Assembly (NCBI GenBank): GCA_036489755.1
Contig: DASXFD010000032.1
Span: 62,001 to 126,000, forward strand
Direction of reading: 5' to 3'
Length of the DNA stretch: 64,000 bases
DNA from: JABFXX01 sp036489755
Lineage (GTDB): Bacteria > Myxococcota_A > Polyangia > Haliangiales > Haliangiaceae
In this document: positions 33,987 to 41,324 of the stretch, piece after piece
Layout of the letters: each line of letters starts with the position of its first letter
Position numbering within the stretch: position 1 is the first letter of the stretch
Notes under the pieces: model-generated
Databases searched by the model: none
What the model was told of the DNA's origin: nothing
The model's input: only the letters and a program-made list of their open reading frames with translations
Position numbers and translations under genes: made by a program

Positions 33987-34488
33987 CCTTGCGTAGGGAT
34001 CCGCGCCGCCGCTTCACGGGCTCGTCCTCGAACAACATGCGCGGCTCGAACGCGCCGGCACCGATCGCGTGAACGAGCACGCCGAGTGCGCGCACGATCT
34101 CGCGTCGCTTCGTCGGTCCGAGGCGACCGAGCCCGTCGGTGATGCGCGTCTGCACGATGCGTGGGGTCTGGCGGACGACGCGCTCGCCGGCCCGCGTGAG
34201 CGCGAGCGAGAATCGGCGCTTGTCGTCGTCGGAGCGCACGCGCACGACGAGCTTCTTCGAGGCGAGCTTGGTGACGACGGTCGACGCCGAGCTGGGGTCG
34301 GTGAGCGCGCGGCGCGCGAGCTCGGCCACGGAGCTGGCTGGCTCACCGGCGAGCGAATGCAGGACGAACAGCTGTGCGGCGGAGAGGCCGTGACCGGATT
34401 CGGCCTCGCGGTCGGCGAGCCGCAAATACCGCACGATGCGACGCAGCGCGGCCATGATCGCTGCGGCGTCAGATGCGTGGGCTCCCAC
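33940..34488 (-). CDS. MarR-family transcriptional regulator
   Basis: A 182-residue winged-helix regulator. Features: LSAAQLFVLHSLAGEPASSVAELARRALTDPSSASTVVTKLASKKLVVRVRSDDDKRRFSLALTRAGE-type order, that is an entry helix, a recognition helix (DPSSASTVVTKLASKK) and the wing (RSDDDKRRFSLALT). The tail after residue 140 is Arg-rich and longer than usual because its frame continues over the Nudix gene's end. The GTG 34488 has TACGGT 8 nt upstream. Its target is unknown; the Nudix gene is a candidate by position only. Confidence 0.85.
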   Translation of the reverse strand: MGAHASDAAAIMAALRRIVRYLRLADREAESGHGLSAAQLFVLHSLAGEPASSVAELARRALTDPSSASTVVTKLASKKLVVRVRSDDDKRRFSLALTRAGERVVRQTPRIVQTRITDGLGRLGPTKRREIVRALGVLVHAIGAGAFEPRMLFEDEPVKRRRGSLRKVSRGRAQARRRGSAT

Positions 34489-34531
34489 CGAGTTGGACCG
34501 TACTCGCGCGAGCCGAACGTCGCAAGCTCGA

Positions 34532-35707
34532 TTAGAAGGTGACGCTCGCGAAGCCGCGCGACGGGCGCGCGTAGAAGTAGCCCTGGACGAGCTCGATGCC
34601 GGCGTCGATGCAGGCTTGCTTCTCGGCGAGTGTTTCGACGCCTTCCGCGACGACGCGGCCGCCGAGCTCGCGGCACAGGCTCGCGATCGCGGTGACGATG
34701 CGCCGCTTCTTGTCGTGGCGATCGAGGTCGCGGATGAGCGACATGTCGAGCTTGACGATGTCGGGCTCGAGCGTGGCGAGCGCGCCGAGTGCGGCGTAGC
34801 CCGCGCCGAGATCGTCGACGGCGATCCGGTAGCCGAGCCGGCGCAGCATCGCGACGCGCGTCGGGCCGGCCGCCGGATCGATGCCGGTGCGCTCGGTGAT
34901 CTCGAGCACGACGCGCGGCGCGATCGCGGCGAGTGCCGATTGCGCGCTGAACAGCTCCTCGTCGTTGAGCTCGAGGCCGTGGACGTTCACGAACACGCTC
35001 GCGCCTTCGGGCAACGATTGGGCGGCGCGAGCCACCGAGTCGCGCACGCGCCGGCCGAGCAGCTGCACTTTGTCGAGCCGCTCGGCGGTGGAGATGAAGA
35101 TGTCGGGGCGGCGCATCGATTCCTCATCGGTGCGGAGCAGCGCTTCGTACGCGAAGATCGTGTGGCGCGTGACGTCGACGATCGGCTGGAACGCCATCCA
35201 CGACGACGCGATCGCGCTCGCGAATCGAGTCTCGATCCGGCCGAGCTCGCGCGTCTCGCCGAACAGCTCGCGCGCCCACGATTCGGCGCGACGCCGCATG
35301 CGCTGCACGCCGTGACGCCGCGCGGCCCGCGCGACTTGCGACGCGAGCGATTCGTGATCGAACGGCTTGGCGATGTACGAGACCGCGCCGGTATCGATCG
35401 CGCGCACCGCGCCGTCGAGCGACGGATCGCCGGTCATCAGCAAGACGGGCAGGTCGTCGTCCTTCTCGCGCAGCGTGCGGACGAGCTCGAAGCCGTCCAT
35501 CTCGGGCATGTTGACGTCGGAGAGCACGCAGTCGAACGGCACCGCAGCGCGCTCGGTTTCGGCGATCGCGTGGCGGCCGCTCTCGGCGGTCGTGACGTGC
35601 CAGCCCTCGTGCGAGAGGATGCGCGTGCAGACGCGGCGAATTGCTTCGTCGTCGTCCGCGACCAGCACCCGCCCGAGATGCTGCCTCGCCCCGCCCGCGT
35701 CGGTCAT
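34532..35707 (-). CDS. Response regulator with EAL c-di-GMP phosphodiesterase domain
   Basis: A 391-residue two-domain protein: a receiver (1-125, phospho-acceptor D64, K114) and an EAL domain (about 160-391). The catalytic set looks complete: E188 in YEALLR, N241, E269 in LEITERTG, D298/D299 in AVDDLGAG, K319 and E355 in VVAEGVET. It should hydrolyse c-di-GMP to pGpG when the receiver is in the right state. It starts inside the stop of the preceding receiver gene (TGATG), so the two are made together. Confidence 0.92.
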   Translation of the reverse strand: MTDAGGARQHLGRVLVADDDEAIRRVCTRILSHEGWHVTTAESGRHAIAETERAAVPFDCVLSDVNMPEMDGFELVRTLREKDDDLPVLLMTGDPSLDGAVRAIDTGAVSYIAKPFDHESLASQVARAARRHGVQRMRRRAESWARELFGETRELGRIETRFASAIASSWMAFQPIVDVTRHTIFAYEALLRTDEESMRRPDIFISTAERLDKVQLLGRRVRDSVARAAQSLPEGASVFVNVHGLELNDEELFSAQSALAAIAPRVVLEITERTGIDPAAGPTRVAMLRRLGYRIAVDDLGAGYAALGALATLEPDIVKLDMSLIRDLDRHDKKRRIVTAIASLCRELGGRVVAEGVETLAEKQACIDAGIELVQGYFYARPSRGFASVTF

Positions 35708-36084
35708 CAGGTGGCCTTAGCGCGCGACGCGAGCTTGATGTCGAGTGCCGAGCGCAGCTGGTCTTCGTTCCACGGTTTGAGGAAGTAGCGATGGACGGCG
35801 CCTTCGTTGACGGCGCGCACCGCGATGTCGAGATCGCGATTCGCGGTCACGAGAAACCGGACCATGTCGGGATATAGCAGCTTGACGTGATTGAGGAGAT
35901 CGAGCCCGTCGCTCTCCGTACCCATCGAGTAGTCCGACACGATCGCGTCGAACGTCGTGTGCTTGAGCATGTCCAGCGCTTCGCGGGGCGAGCCGACCTC
36001 GGTGCACGCATGCTGGCGCAGCGTCCTGCGCATCGCCGCACGGATGTCCGGGTCGTCGTCGCAAATCAGGATGGTTGACGCCAC
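35707..36084 (-). CDS. Single-domain response regulator
   Basis: A 125-residue receiver with no output domain: acidic pocket DDD (9-11), phospho-acceptor D51 in IVSDYSM, Lys in RYFLKPWNEDQL. The FLKPWN pattern is of the RpfG-like receiver type common in c-di-GMP circuits. It overlaps the EAL gene by one base. GTG 36084 has TAAGCT 6 nt upstream. It may carry phosphate from the receiver-kinase just upstream to the EAL protein. Confidence 0.88.
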   Translation of the reverse strand: MASTILICDDDPDIRAAMRRTLRQHACTEVGSPREALDMLKHTTFDAIVSDYSMGTESDGLDLLNHVKLLYPDMVRFLVTANRDLDIAVRAVNEGAVHRYFLKPWNEDQLRSALDIKLASRAKAT

Positions 36085-36090
36085 GTTATG

Positions 36091-36096
36091 AGCTTA
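36091..36096 (-). promoter_or_regulatory. -10 box TAAGCT, 6 nt from GTG
   Basis: TAAGCT ends 6 nt before GTG 36084, so the receiver-EAL pair would be made from its own leaderless message although the receiver-kinase gene ends only 20 bases upstream. Confidence 0.4.
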
Positions 36097-36104
36097 CACG
36101 GTTC

Positions 36105-37220
36105 TCACGCGCGGCCGGGGAGCCTCACCACGAAGCTCGGTCCGTTGGCGCGTGCGTCGTATTCGATCCTTCCACCATGTGCTTCGGCCACGAGTCGGCA
36201 GAAGTAGAGTCCCATTCCGCGTTTTCCGCCTTTGCCCTGGACGTACTTGTTGAACAGGGTCTTTCGAATGTTCTCCGGGATCTGCGGACCGGTGTTCGTG
36301 ACGCGCAGCTCCGCGCCATCGGTCTCCCACAGGCGCGCACCGAGGGTGATCGAGCCGCCGGCGTTGCAATAGCGCGATGCGTTGCCGAACAAGTTGTGAA
36401 GCACGCGTTCGATGAGCCCGTTGTCGAAGTGTGCGACGAGCTCGCGCTCGCAATCGATCGTGAGCTCGATGCCCTGCGTGAGCGAGGTGGAATGCACCGC
36501 GAGCACCGACTGCAAGAGCTCGTGGACGTCGACCGGCTGGACCATCGGTTTGACCGCGGCATCCTCGAACCGCGCGATGTCGACGAAGTTCGCGACCAGC
36601 CCCGACATCCGGCGAACCGAACGCAACGTCGCCGCCAGCGCGTCGGCTTGCTCGGGATCGGGCGAGAGCGTCTCGATCAGATACGCGAGGTTGTTCGTGG
36701 CAACGGCGAGGCCGTTGTTGAGATCGTGCGCGAGCAGCGCGGTCGCCTCGGTGCCGTACACGAGCCGGCGCTCGGCAGCTTCTTTTTCGAGCCGAACCTG
36801 CACGAACGCGCGCAGGTTGCGAACCGCGGCGGCAACGCGCCGGCGCAGCTCCGACATCATGATCGGCTTGACGACGAAGTCGTCGGCGCCGGCTTCGAAC
36901 GCGTGCGCGCGGCGTTCCTCGTCGTCGTGGCCGGTCAGCACCATCACGTGCACGGCGGCGCCGTAGAGCTCCTTTAAACGACGGATGACCGTGAGACCAC
37001 CGACATCGGGCATCTCGAAATCGACGATACTGACGTCGGGAGGCTGTGTTTCAGCGATCGCGAGCGCAGCCTCGGCATTATTCGCGGTGAGCGCCTGGTA
37101 TCCCGTGTGCGAGAGACCATTCCCCATCATGCGACACATCGCGACGTCATCATCCACGACGAGCACGCGCACCGCGCTCGGCTGGACGGTCGACTCGGTA
37201 CCTCCCGACTCGATCGACAT
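36105..37220 (-). CDS. Receiver-histidine kinase with reversed domain order
   Basis: A 371-residue cytoplasmic protein with receiver first (17-135; D67, K118), then a DHp helix pair with LLAHDLNNGLAVATNN (His 165), and an ATPase domain (N-box VLHNLFGNASRYC, G1-like VTNTGPQIPE, G2 GMGLYFCRLVAEAHGG). G1 has Asn where Asp is classic, as in many NxG kinases. It lacks membrane segments, so the receiver is its sensor. ATG 37220 is chosen; ATG 37247 is a longer in-frame start. It is divergent from the PilB-domain kinase with 41 bases between. Confidence 0.85.
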   Translation of the reverse strand: MSIESGGTESTVQPSAVRVLVVDDDVAMCRMMGNGLSHTGYQALTANNAEAALAIAETQPPDVSIVDFEMPDVGGLTVIRRLKELYGAAVHVMVLTGHDDEERRAHAFEAGADDFVVKPIMMSELRRRVAAAVRNLRAFVQVRLEKEAAERRLVYGTEATALLAHDLNNGLAVATNNLAYLIETLSPDPEQADALAATLRSVRRMSGLVANFVDIARFEDAAVKPMVQPVDVHELLQSVLAVHSTSLTQGIELTIDCERELVAHFDNGLIERVLHNLFGNASRYCNAGGSITLGARLWETDGAELRVTNTGPQIPENIRKTLFNKYVQGKGGKRGMGLYFCRLVAEAHGGRIEYDARANGPSFVVRLPGRA

Positions 37221-37261
37221 CAACTCTGCTAGTATCAAAACACGCATCTCGATGGAAGGCG

Positions 37262-38518
37262 ATGCCGGTTAGCGAAGCTCGAGGACAAGATCCTCGTCGA
37301 GTCGCCGATGTCTTACTCGCCGCGGCTGTCCGTGCATCCGCGGACGCGGTGTATCTCGAGCCGAGAGACAGCGACGACGAATCGTATAGTGTCGTCGTCG
37401 AGCGGGATCAGACGATCATCGCGCACTCGACGCTCGACGCGATGGCCGGCGCAGCGACGATCGCGCGACTCGCGATCATCGCCGGCCTCGATCTGACGGC
37501 ACCGAACGCGTCGAGCGCCGTCACCAAAGTCAGGACCGGCGATCGCGACGCCGACGTGGTGATCACGATCCGTCCCGGGCACGGGCTGCGCGCCGAGCTC
37601 GTCGTGCTCAAGCGTGCGCGCAGCAAGCCGGCGGTGCTGCAGTCTGCCGCGACGCAAGTCGGCGCGGTGATCGGCAACTACAAGATCGTCGAACGGCTCG
37701 GCGAGGGCGGCATGGGCACCGTGTTCGCGGTCGAGCACATCGTGCTCGGCCGCGCGTACGCGCTGAAAGTTTTGCGCTCGCCGGTGTTCCAGCGCGATCC
37801 GACGGCGAGCGCGCGGTTCTTGCGCGAAGCGCGCGCGGCGGCACGCGTGCGTCATCCGAACATCGGCGACGTGTTCGACTTCGGCCATCTCGGCGATGGC
37901 CGGCCGTACTTCGTGATGGAGCTGCTCGAAGGCGAGAGCCTCGCCGATCGCGTATCGCGCGGCGCACTCGATCCCGCGGACGTCGTGGCGATCGGCCGCC
38001 AGCTGGCGAGCGCGCTCGCGGCCGTGCATGATCACGGCGTCGTGCACGCCGACGTCACGCCCTCGAACGCGCTGATCATCGGCGACGATCCGATCCGCGC
38101 GAAGCTCATCGACTTCGGGCTCGCCGCGATCGCCGGCGAAGTGTCGTTCGACGAGAACGCCGAGTTCGTCCTCGGCACGCCGGCGTACATCTCGCCCGAG
38201 CAGCTGCGCGGCTTGCCCGCGACCGATCGCTCCGATCAATACGGGCTCGGCTGCGTGCTGTTCGAGCTGCTCGCGGGTCATCCGCCGTACGCGCACCGCG
38301 AGCTGCGCGAGCTGTGCATGATGCACATCGAGGCGCCGATTCCCGCCGTGAAGTCGGCGTCGGGCCCGTTGCCGCCGAAGCTCGGCGAAGCGATCACGAC
38401 GTGCCTGCAGAAGTCGCCGCAGCAGCGATTTCCAAGCATGCACGCGCTGGTCGCGTCACTCGACGAGGCGGCACGCGTCACCGACCGGCGCGGTTGGCGA
38501 AGGTGGCTGTCGTCGTGA
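37262..38518 (+). CDS. Ser/Thr protein kinase fused to a PilB/GspE-like N-terminal domain
   Basis: A 418-residue protein. Residues 15-118 resemble the domain that precedes the ATPase core in type II/IV secretion and pilus motors (GspE/PilB): LLAAAVRASADAVYLEP matches A-x-x-x-ASDIHIEP, then IARLAIIAGLDLT and the strand DADVVITIRPGHGLRAELVVL. The kinase domain follows: G-loop LGEGGMGTVF (146-155), K169, catalytic loop HADVTPSN (262-269, a non-RD form with Asp 264 kept), DFG at 284-286 and TPAYISPEQ. It should be active. No transmembrane part is seen. It overlaps the next receiver by four bases (GTGA). Confidence 0.85.
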   Translation: MPVSEARGQDPRRVADVLLAAAVRASADAVYLEPRDSDDESYSVVVERDQTIIAHSTLDAMAGAATIARLAIIAGLDLTAPNASSAVTKVRTGDRDADVVITIRPGHGLRAELVVLKRARSKPAVLQSAATQVGAVIGNYKIVERLGEGGMGTVFAVEHIVLGRAYALKVLRSPVFQRDPTASARFLREARAAARVRHPNIGDVFDFGHLGDGRPYFVMELLEGESLADRVSRGALDPADVVAIGRQLASALAAVHDHGVVHADVTPSNALIIGDDPIRAKLIDFGLAAIAGEVSFDENAEFVLGTPAYISPEQLRGLPATDRSDQYGLGCVLFELLAGHPPYAHRELRELCMMHIEAPIPAVKSASGPLPPKLGEAITTCLQKSPQQRFPSMHALVASLDEAARVTDRRGWRRWLSS

Positions 38519-39081
38519 CGAAAGCGCTCGTGATCTGCGTCGACGACGACGAGCAGCTGCTCGCGGCGGTCGTGCGCTCGCTGCGCCGCGATCCCGCGCT
38601 CGAAGTACGCTCGACCACCGAGCCGCAGCAGGTGCTCGATTGGATCGCCGCCGAAGACGTCGCGGTGCTCGTCTCCGATTACGAGATGCCGCAGATGACC
38701 GGCGCGCAGCTCGCCGGCAAAGCGAAGCGCATCCGGCCCGAGACCGTCCGCATCTTGTTGACCGGCATGCGCACGCTCGAGACCGCGATCGACGGGATCC
38801 ATCAAGGCGAAGTGTTCCGGTTCATCAACAAGCCGTTCGAAGACCGCGCGCTGCGCGCGGCCGTGACCGACGGCGTGAAGCGCCACGACGAGCTCGTCGA
38901 GATGTCGGGCGATCGAGCGCGCCGCGAGCGCGCGGCGGCATTGCGCGTCGATCTCGAAGCCGAGTTTCCCGGCATCACGCAGGTCGAGCGCGAGGGCGAC
39001 GTCGTGATCGTCACCGCCGATCCATGGAGCGACGCGATCGCGCTCGGGCTCGTCGGGCTCGAGCGCAAGCTGGAGACCTGA
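38515..39081 (+). CDS. Response regulator with a small C-terminal extension
   Basis: A 188-residue protein: a receiver (1-125; acidic pocket VDDDE, D55 in VSDYEMP, Lys in FRFINKPFEDRAL) and an unassigned tail of about 60 residues (TQVEREGDVVIVTADPWSDA). The receiver resembles RpfG-type ones. It is coupled to the kinase gene by a GTGA overlap, so a Ser/Thr kinase and a His-Asp receiver are made together. The tail could be an output or a docking part. Confidence 0.85.
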   Translation: MTKALVICVDDDEQLLAAVVRSLRRDPALEVRSTTEPQQVLDWIAAEDVAVLVSDYEMPQMTGAQLAGKAKRIRPETVRILLTGMRTLETAIDGIHQGEVFRFINKPFEDRALRAAVTDGVKRHDELVEMSGDRARRERAAALRVDLEAEFPGITQVEREGDVVIVTADPWSDAIALGLVGLERKLET

Positions 39082-39092
39082 GCGGAGCTGCG

Positions 39093-39743
39093 ATGGAACA
39101 TCTCGACGAGACCGGCCGGCCGTGCACGCGACACGCGGCGCCGTCGCAGGATAGCTTGCTCGCGCTCGCGCTGCTCGGCTCGCGCATGCCGAGCTTTCAT
39201 CACGACCTCGCTTCGAAGCTGCAGAGCTTGATGATGGCCGTCGAAGAGATCGACGAGCTGGCACAGGATGCCGCACCCGACATGAAGAGCGCGATCGCCG
39301 GCGCGGGTCTCGCGGTGCGCGAGCTGCAGGCGCTGTTCGCGGCGAATCGCACGCTCGCGCGACCCCCGCAGCCGAAGCCGACGCCGATCGGCGATTTGAT
39401 CGCGACCGCCGCGCATCGCGCCGGCACGCGCACGCACGGCGACCTGCCGGCGGCGCACGTCGACGTGTCGCCGCCGGCGATCGCACACGCGATCGCGATC
39501 GTGCTCGATCTCGCCGCGGGCTCGTCGAAGACCGCGCGTGCGCTCACGTTGGTCGGCGAGCTCGGCGCGAGCCATATCGTGGTCACGATCGAGACGACGA
39601 GCGAGCCGTTGCCGCCGAACGCCGGCGACTTGCTCGCGCTCGCGGGCTTCGCGTTCGCGCGCGAGCGCGGCGAATTACGCTGCGGCCCGGCGTCGTTTTC
39701 GATCCGGCTACCGCTTCACGAGCGCTCGCTCGCGGCGCGATAG
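39093..39743 (+). CDS. DHp-type histidine phosphotransferase-like protein
   Basis: A 216-residue cytoplasmic protein. FHHDLASKLQSLMMAVEEI (H36/H37, D38) looks like a DHp phospho-His helix. The rest is like a histidine-kinase ATPase domain without the N, G1 and G2 boxes. That architecture matches ChpT-like phosphotransferases, which pass phosphate between receivers. GGAG lies 5 nt before ATG 39093. It follows the receiver by 11 bases and its last 36 bases overlap the methyltransferase end. Assignment rests on pattern, not on strong identity. Confidence 0.6.
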   Translation: MEHLDETGRPCTRHAAPSQDSLLALALLGSRMPSFHHDLASKLQSLMMAVEEIDELAQDAAPDMKSAIAGAGLAVRELQALFAANRTLARPPQPKPTPIGDLIATAAHRAGTRTHGDLPAAHVDVSPPAIAHAIAIVLDLAAGSSKTARALTLVGELGASHIVVTIETTSEPLPPNAGDLLALAGFAFARERGELRCGPASFSIRLPLHERSLAAR

Positions 39744-41294
39744 CTCGTACGCGTCGCACACGAGCTCGTCGAGCTCGGCGTCGCGCGCGGGATCGGCAGC
39801 CGCGAGCTGCGCGGCGACCAGCTCGGCGATCCGTTCGCGCAGATCGCGCGATGGCTGCGCGATCGGCAGCGCCTGCATGTACGCGAGCTTCGGGCGCACC
39901 GCGCCGTTGAGCGCCGGCGGAAATCGGCGCCGCGCGAACCAGCCGTAGAGCTTCGAGTTGAAGATGCCGAGCAAGAACGGATCGTCGGATGCGATGATCC
40001 ACACCGTCGTATCGGGGACGAGCGTGCCGGTCGCGTCGAGGCAGCACGCCGGTGACGTCTGGATGTCTTGATAAAATAGGCGCGGTCGCTGCGATCGCGC
40101 GAGCGCGCCGACGGGATCCTGCAGCTCGAACCAGCGATACGCGCCGGGTTTGCGGCCGGGCCACGCGCCCGCGTGAGCTTTCGGCCGCGGCTCGAGCTGC
40201 GCCCGCAGCGGGCGGAGATGATCGCGGATCGCGCGCGGCGGATCGCTGTGCCGATCGACGAGCACGAGGAATCGATCGGCACGCTCGGGCCGCCAGCGCT
40301 TCACGTCGCGGCCTTTGAGGAACGGACGCAGCCACGCCGCGGCCGCTGGATCGGCATCGACGATGCGGTCTCGCGTCGCGGCATCGATGACGAACGCGCG
40401 ATTGCAGCCGGTGACCACACCGCGTGCGGGCGGCTCGTCGAGCAGCTCGCCGAGCGCCGGCCAGCGCGCCGCCAACCGATCGGCGAGCCCGTCGCCGGGA
40501 CCGTCGACGTGCCAGCGCCAGCGCGCGCGATCCGTCACTTCGCCGGGCTCGGCCAGCGCGCCGGCGAGCGTCGCACCGTCACGCGCGCGCGAGATGCGAA
40601 GCGCTTCGCGCGTGCTCGCGCTGCCCGCGACGATCAGCGGGAACGCATCGGCATCGCGAAACACGCGCAGCTCGTGCAGATCGATCACGCGCTCGAGGCT
40701 ACCGTGCGCGGCGACGAGCTCGCGCAACGGCCTCCCGTAGGCGGCGGTCAGCCACTTGTTCGGCACGACGAGGCAATAGCGGCGCGCGATCCGCAGCGCG
40801 AGCTCGACGAAGTACACGTAAAGATCGGCGACGCCGTCGTACGCCGCGAAGCCACGCAGCGCGCGCTTTGCTGCAGCGCCGAGCCGCTCCTGGCGCACGT
40901 ACGGCGGGTTCGCGACGAGCGCGTCGAAGCACGGCCACTCGATCGCGAGCGCGTCGCCGACGCGCAAATGATCGCGCAGCGCGGGAATCTCTGCGCCGGC
41001 GAAGCTCTCGACTGCACGGATCGATGCGGCGACCGCACGCGGATCGATGTCGGCGCCGAAGATGCAGCGTTCGGCGACGCGCCGGCGAGCATCGCGCCCG
41101 CCGAGCGCCGCGGCGAGCACGCGCACGATCTCGATCAGGAACGCGCCCTCGCCGATCGCCGGATCGCACACGCGCAGAGCGAGTAGCGTCTCGGGCGACG
41201 CGCCGGCACACAGCGGCGCGAGCGCGATCTCGACCATCGGCCGCGCGAGCTCCGGCGGTGTGTAGACCACGCCGAGCGAGCGCGTCGCGACCAC
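39708..41294 (-). CDS. Adenine-specific DNA methyltransferase, Eco57I/TaqI class
   Basis: A 528-residue DNA N6-adenine methyltransferase with its own target-recognition part. The SAM motif is VCDPAIGEGAF (44-52), the catalytic motif ANPPYVRQERLG (NPPY 129-132), and LGVVYTPPELARPMVE at the start is the family entry. The C-terminal half (about 270-528) is like TaqI-type specificity domains and ends with the ELDELVCDAYELS helix common in type IIG enzymes. No nuclease motif (PD-ExK) is seen, so it is a modification-only or orphan enzyme. Start: GTG 41294 by the fit of the N-terminus. Confidence 0.85.
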   Translation of the reverse strand: MVATRSLGVVYTPPELARPMVEIALAPLCAGASPETLLALRVCDPAIGEGAFLIEIVRVLAAALGGRDARRRVAERCIFGADIDPRAVAASIRAVESFAGAEIPALRDHLRVGDALAIEWPCFDALVANPPYVRQERLGAAAKRALRGFAAYDGVADLYVYFVELALRIARRYCLVVPNKWLTAAYGRPLRELVAAHGSLERVIDLHELRVFRDADAFPLIVAGSASTREALRISRARDGATLAGALAEPGEVTDRARWRWHVDGPGDGLADRLAARWPALGELLDEPPARGVVTGCNRAFVIDAATRDRIVDADPAAAAWLRPFLKGRDVKRWRPERADRFLVLVDRHSDPPRAIRDHLRPLRAQLEPRPKAHAGAWPGRKPGAYRWFELQDPVGALARSQRPRLFYQDIQTSPACCLDATGTLVPDTTVWIIASDDPFLLGIFNSKLYGWFARRRFPPALNGAVRPKLAYMQALPIAQPSRDLRERIAELVAAQLAAADPARDAELDELVCDAYELSRRERALVKR

Positions 41295-41303
41295 CCGACA
41301 TTC

Positions 41304-41314
41304 TATACATGTAT
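41304..41314. promoter_or_regulatory. TATACA box and 10-bp palindrome between a divergent pair
   Basis: TATACA (41304-41309) is a good plus-strand -10 box, and ATACATGTAT (41305-41314) is a perfect palindrome, in the 30 bases between the methyltransferase GTG (41294) and the peptidase. The box overlaps the region of the first ATG (41313), which favours the second ATG (41325) as the peptidase start. The palindrome could bind a regulator of both genes. Confidence 0.4.
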
Positions 41315-41324
41315 GCTCCGCGCC

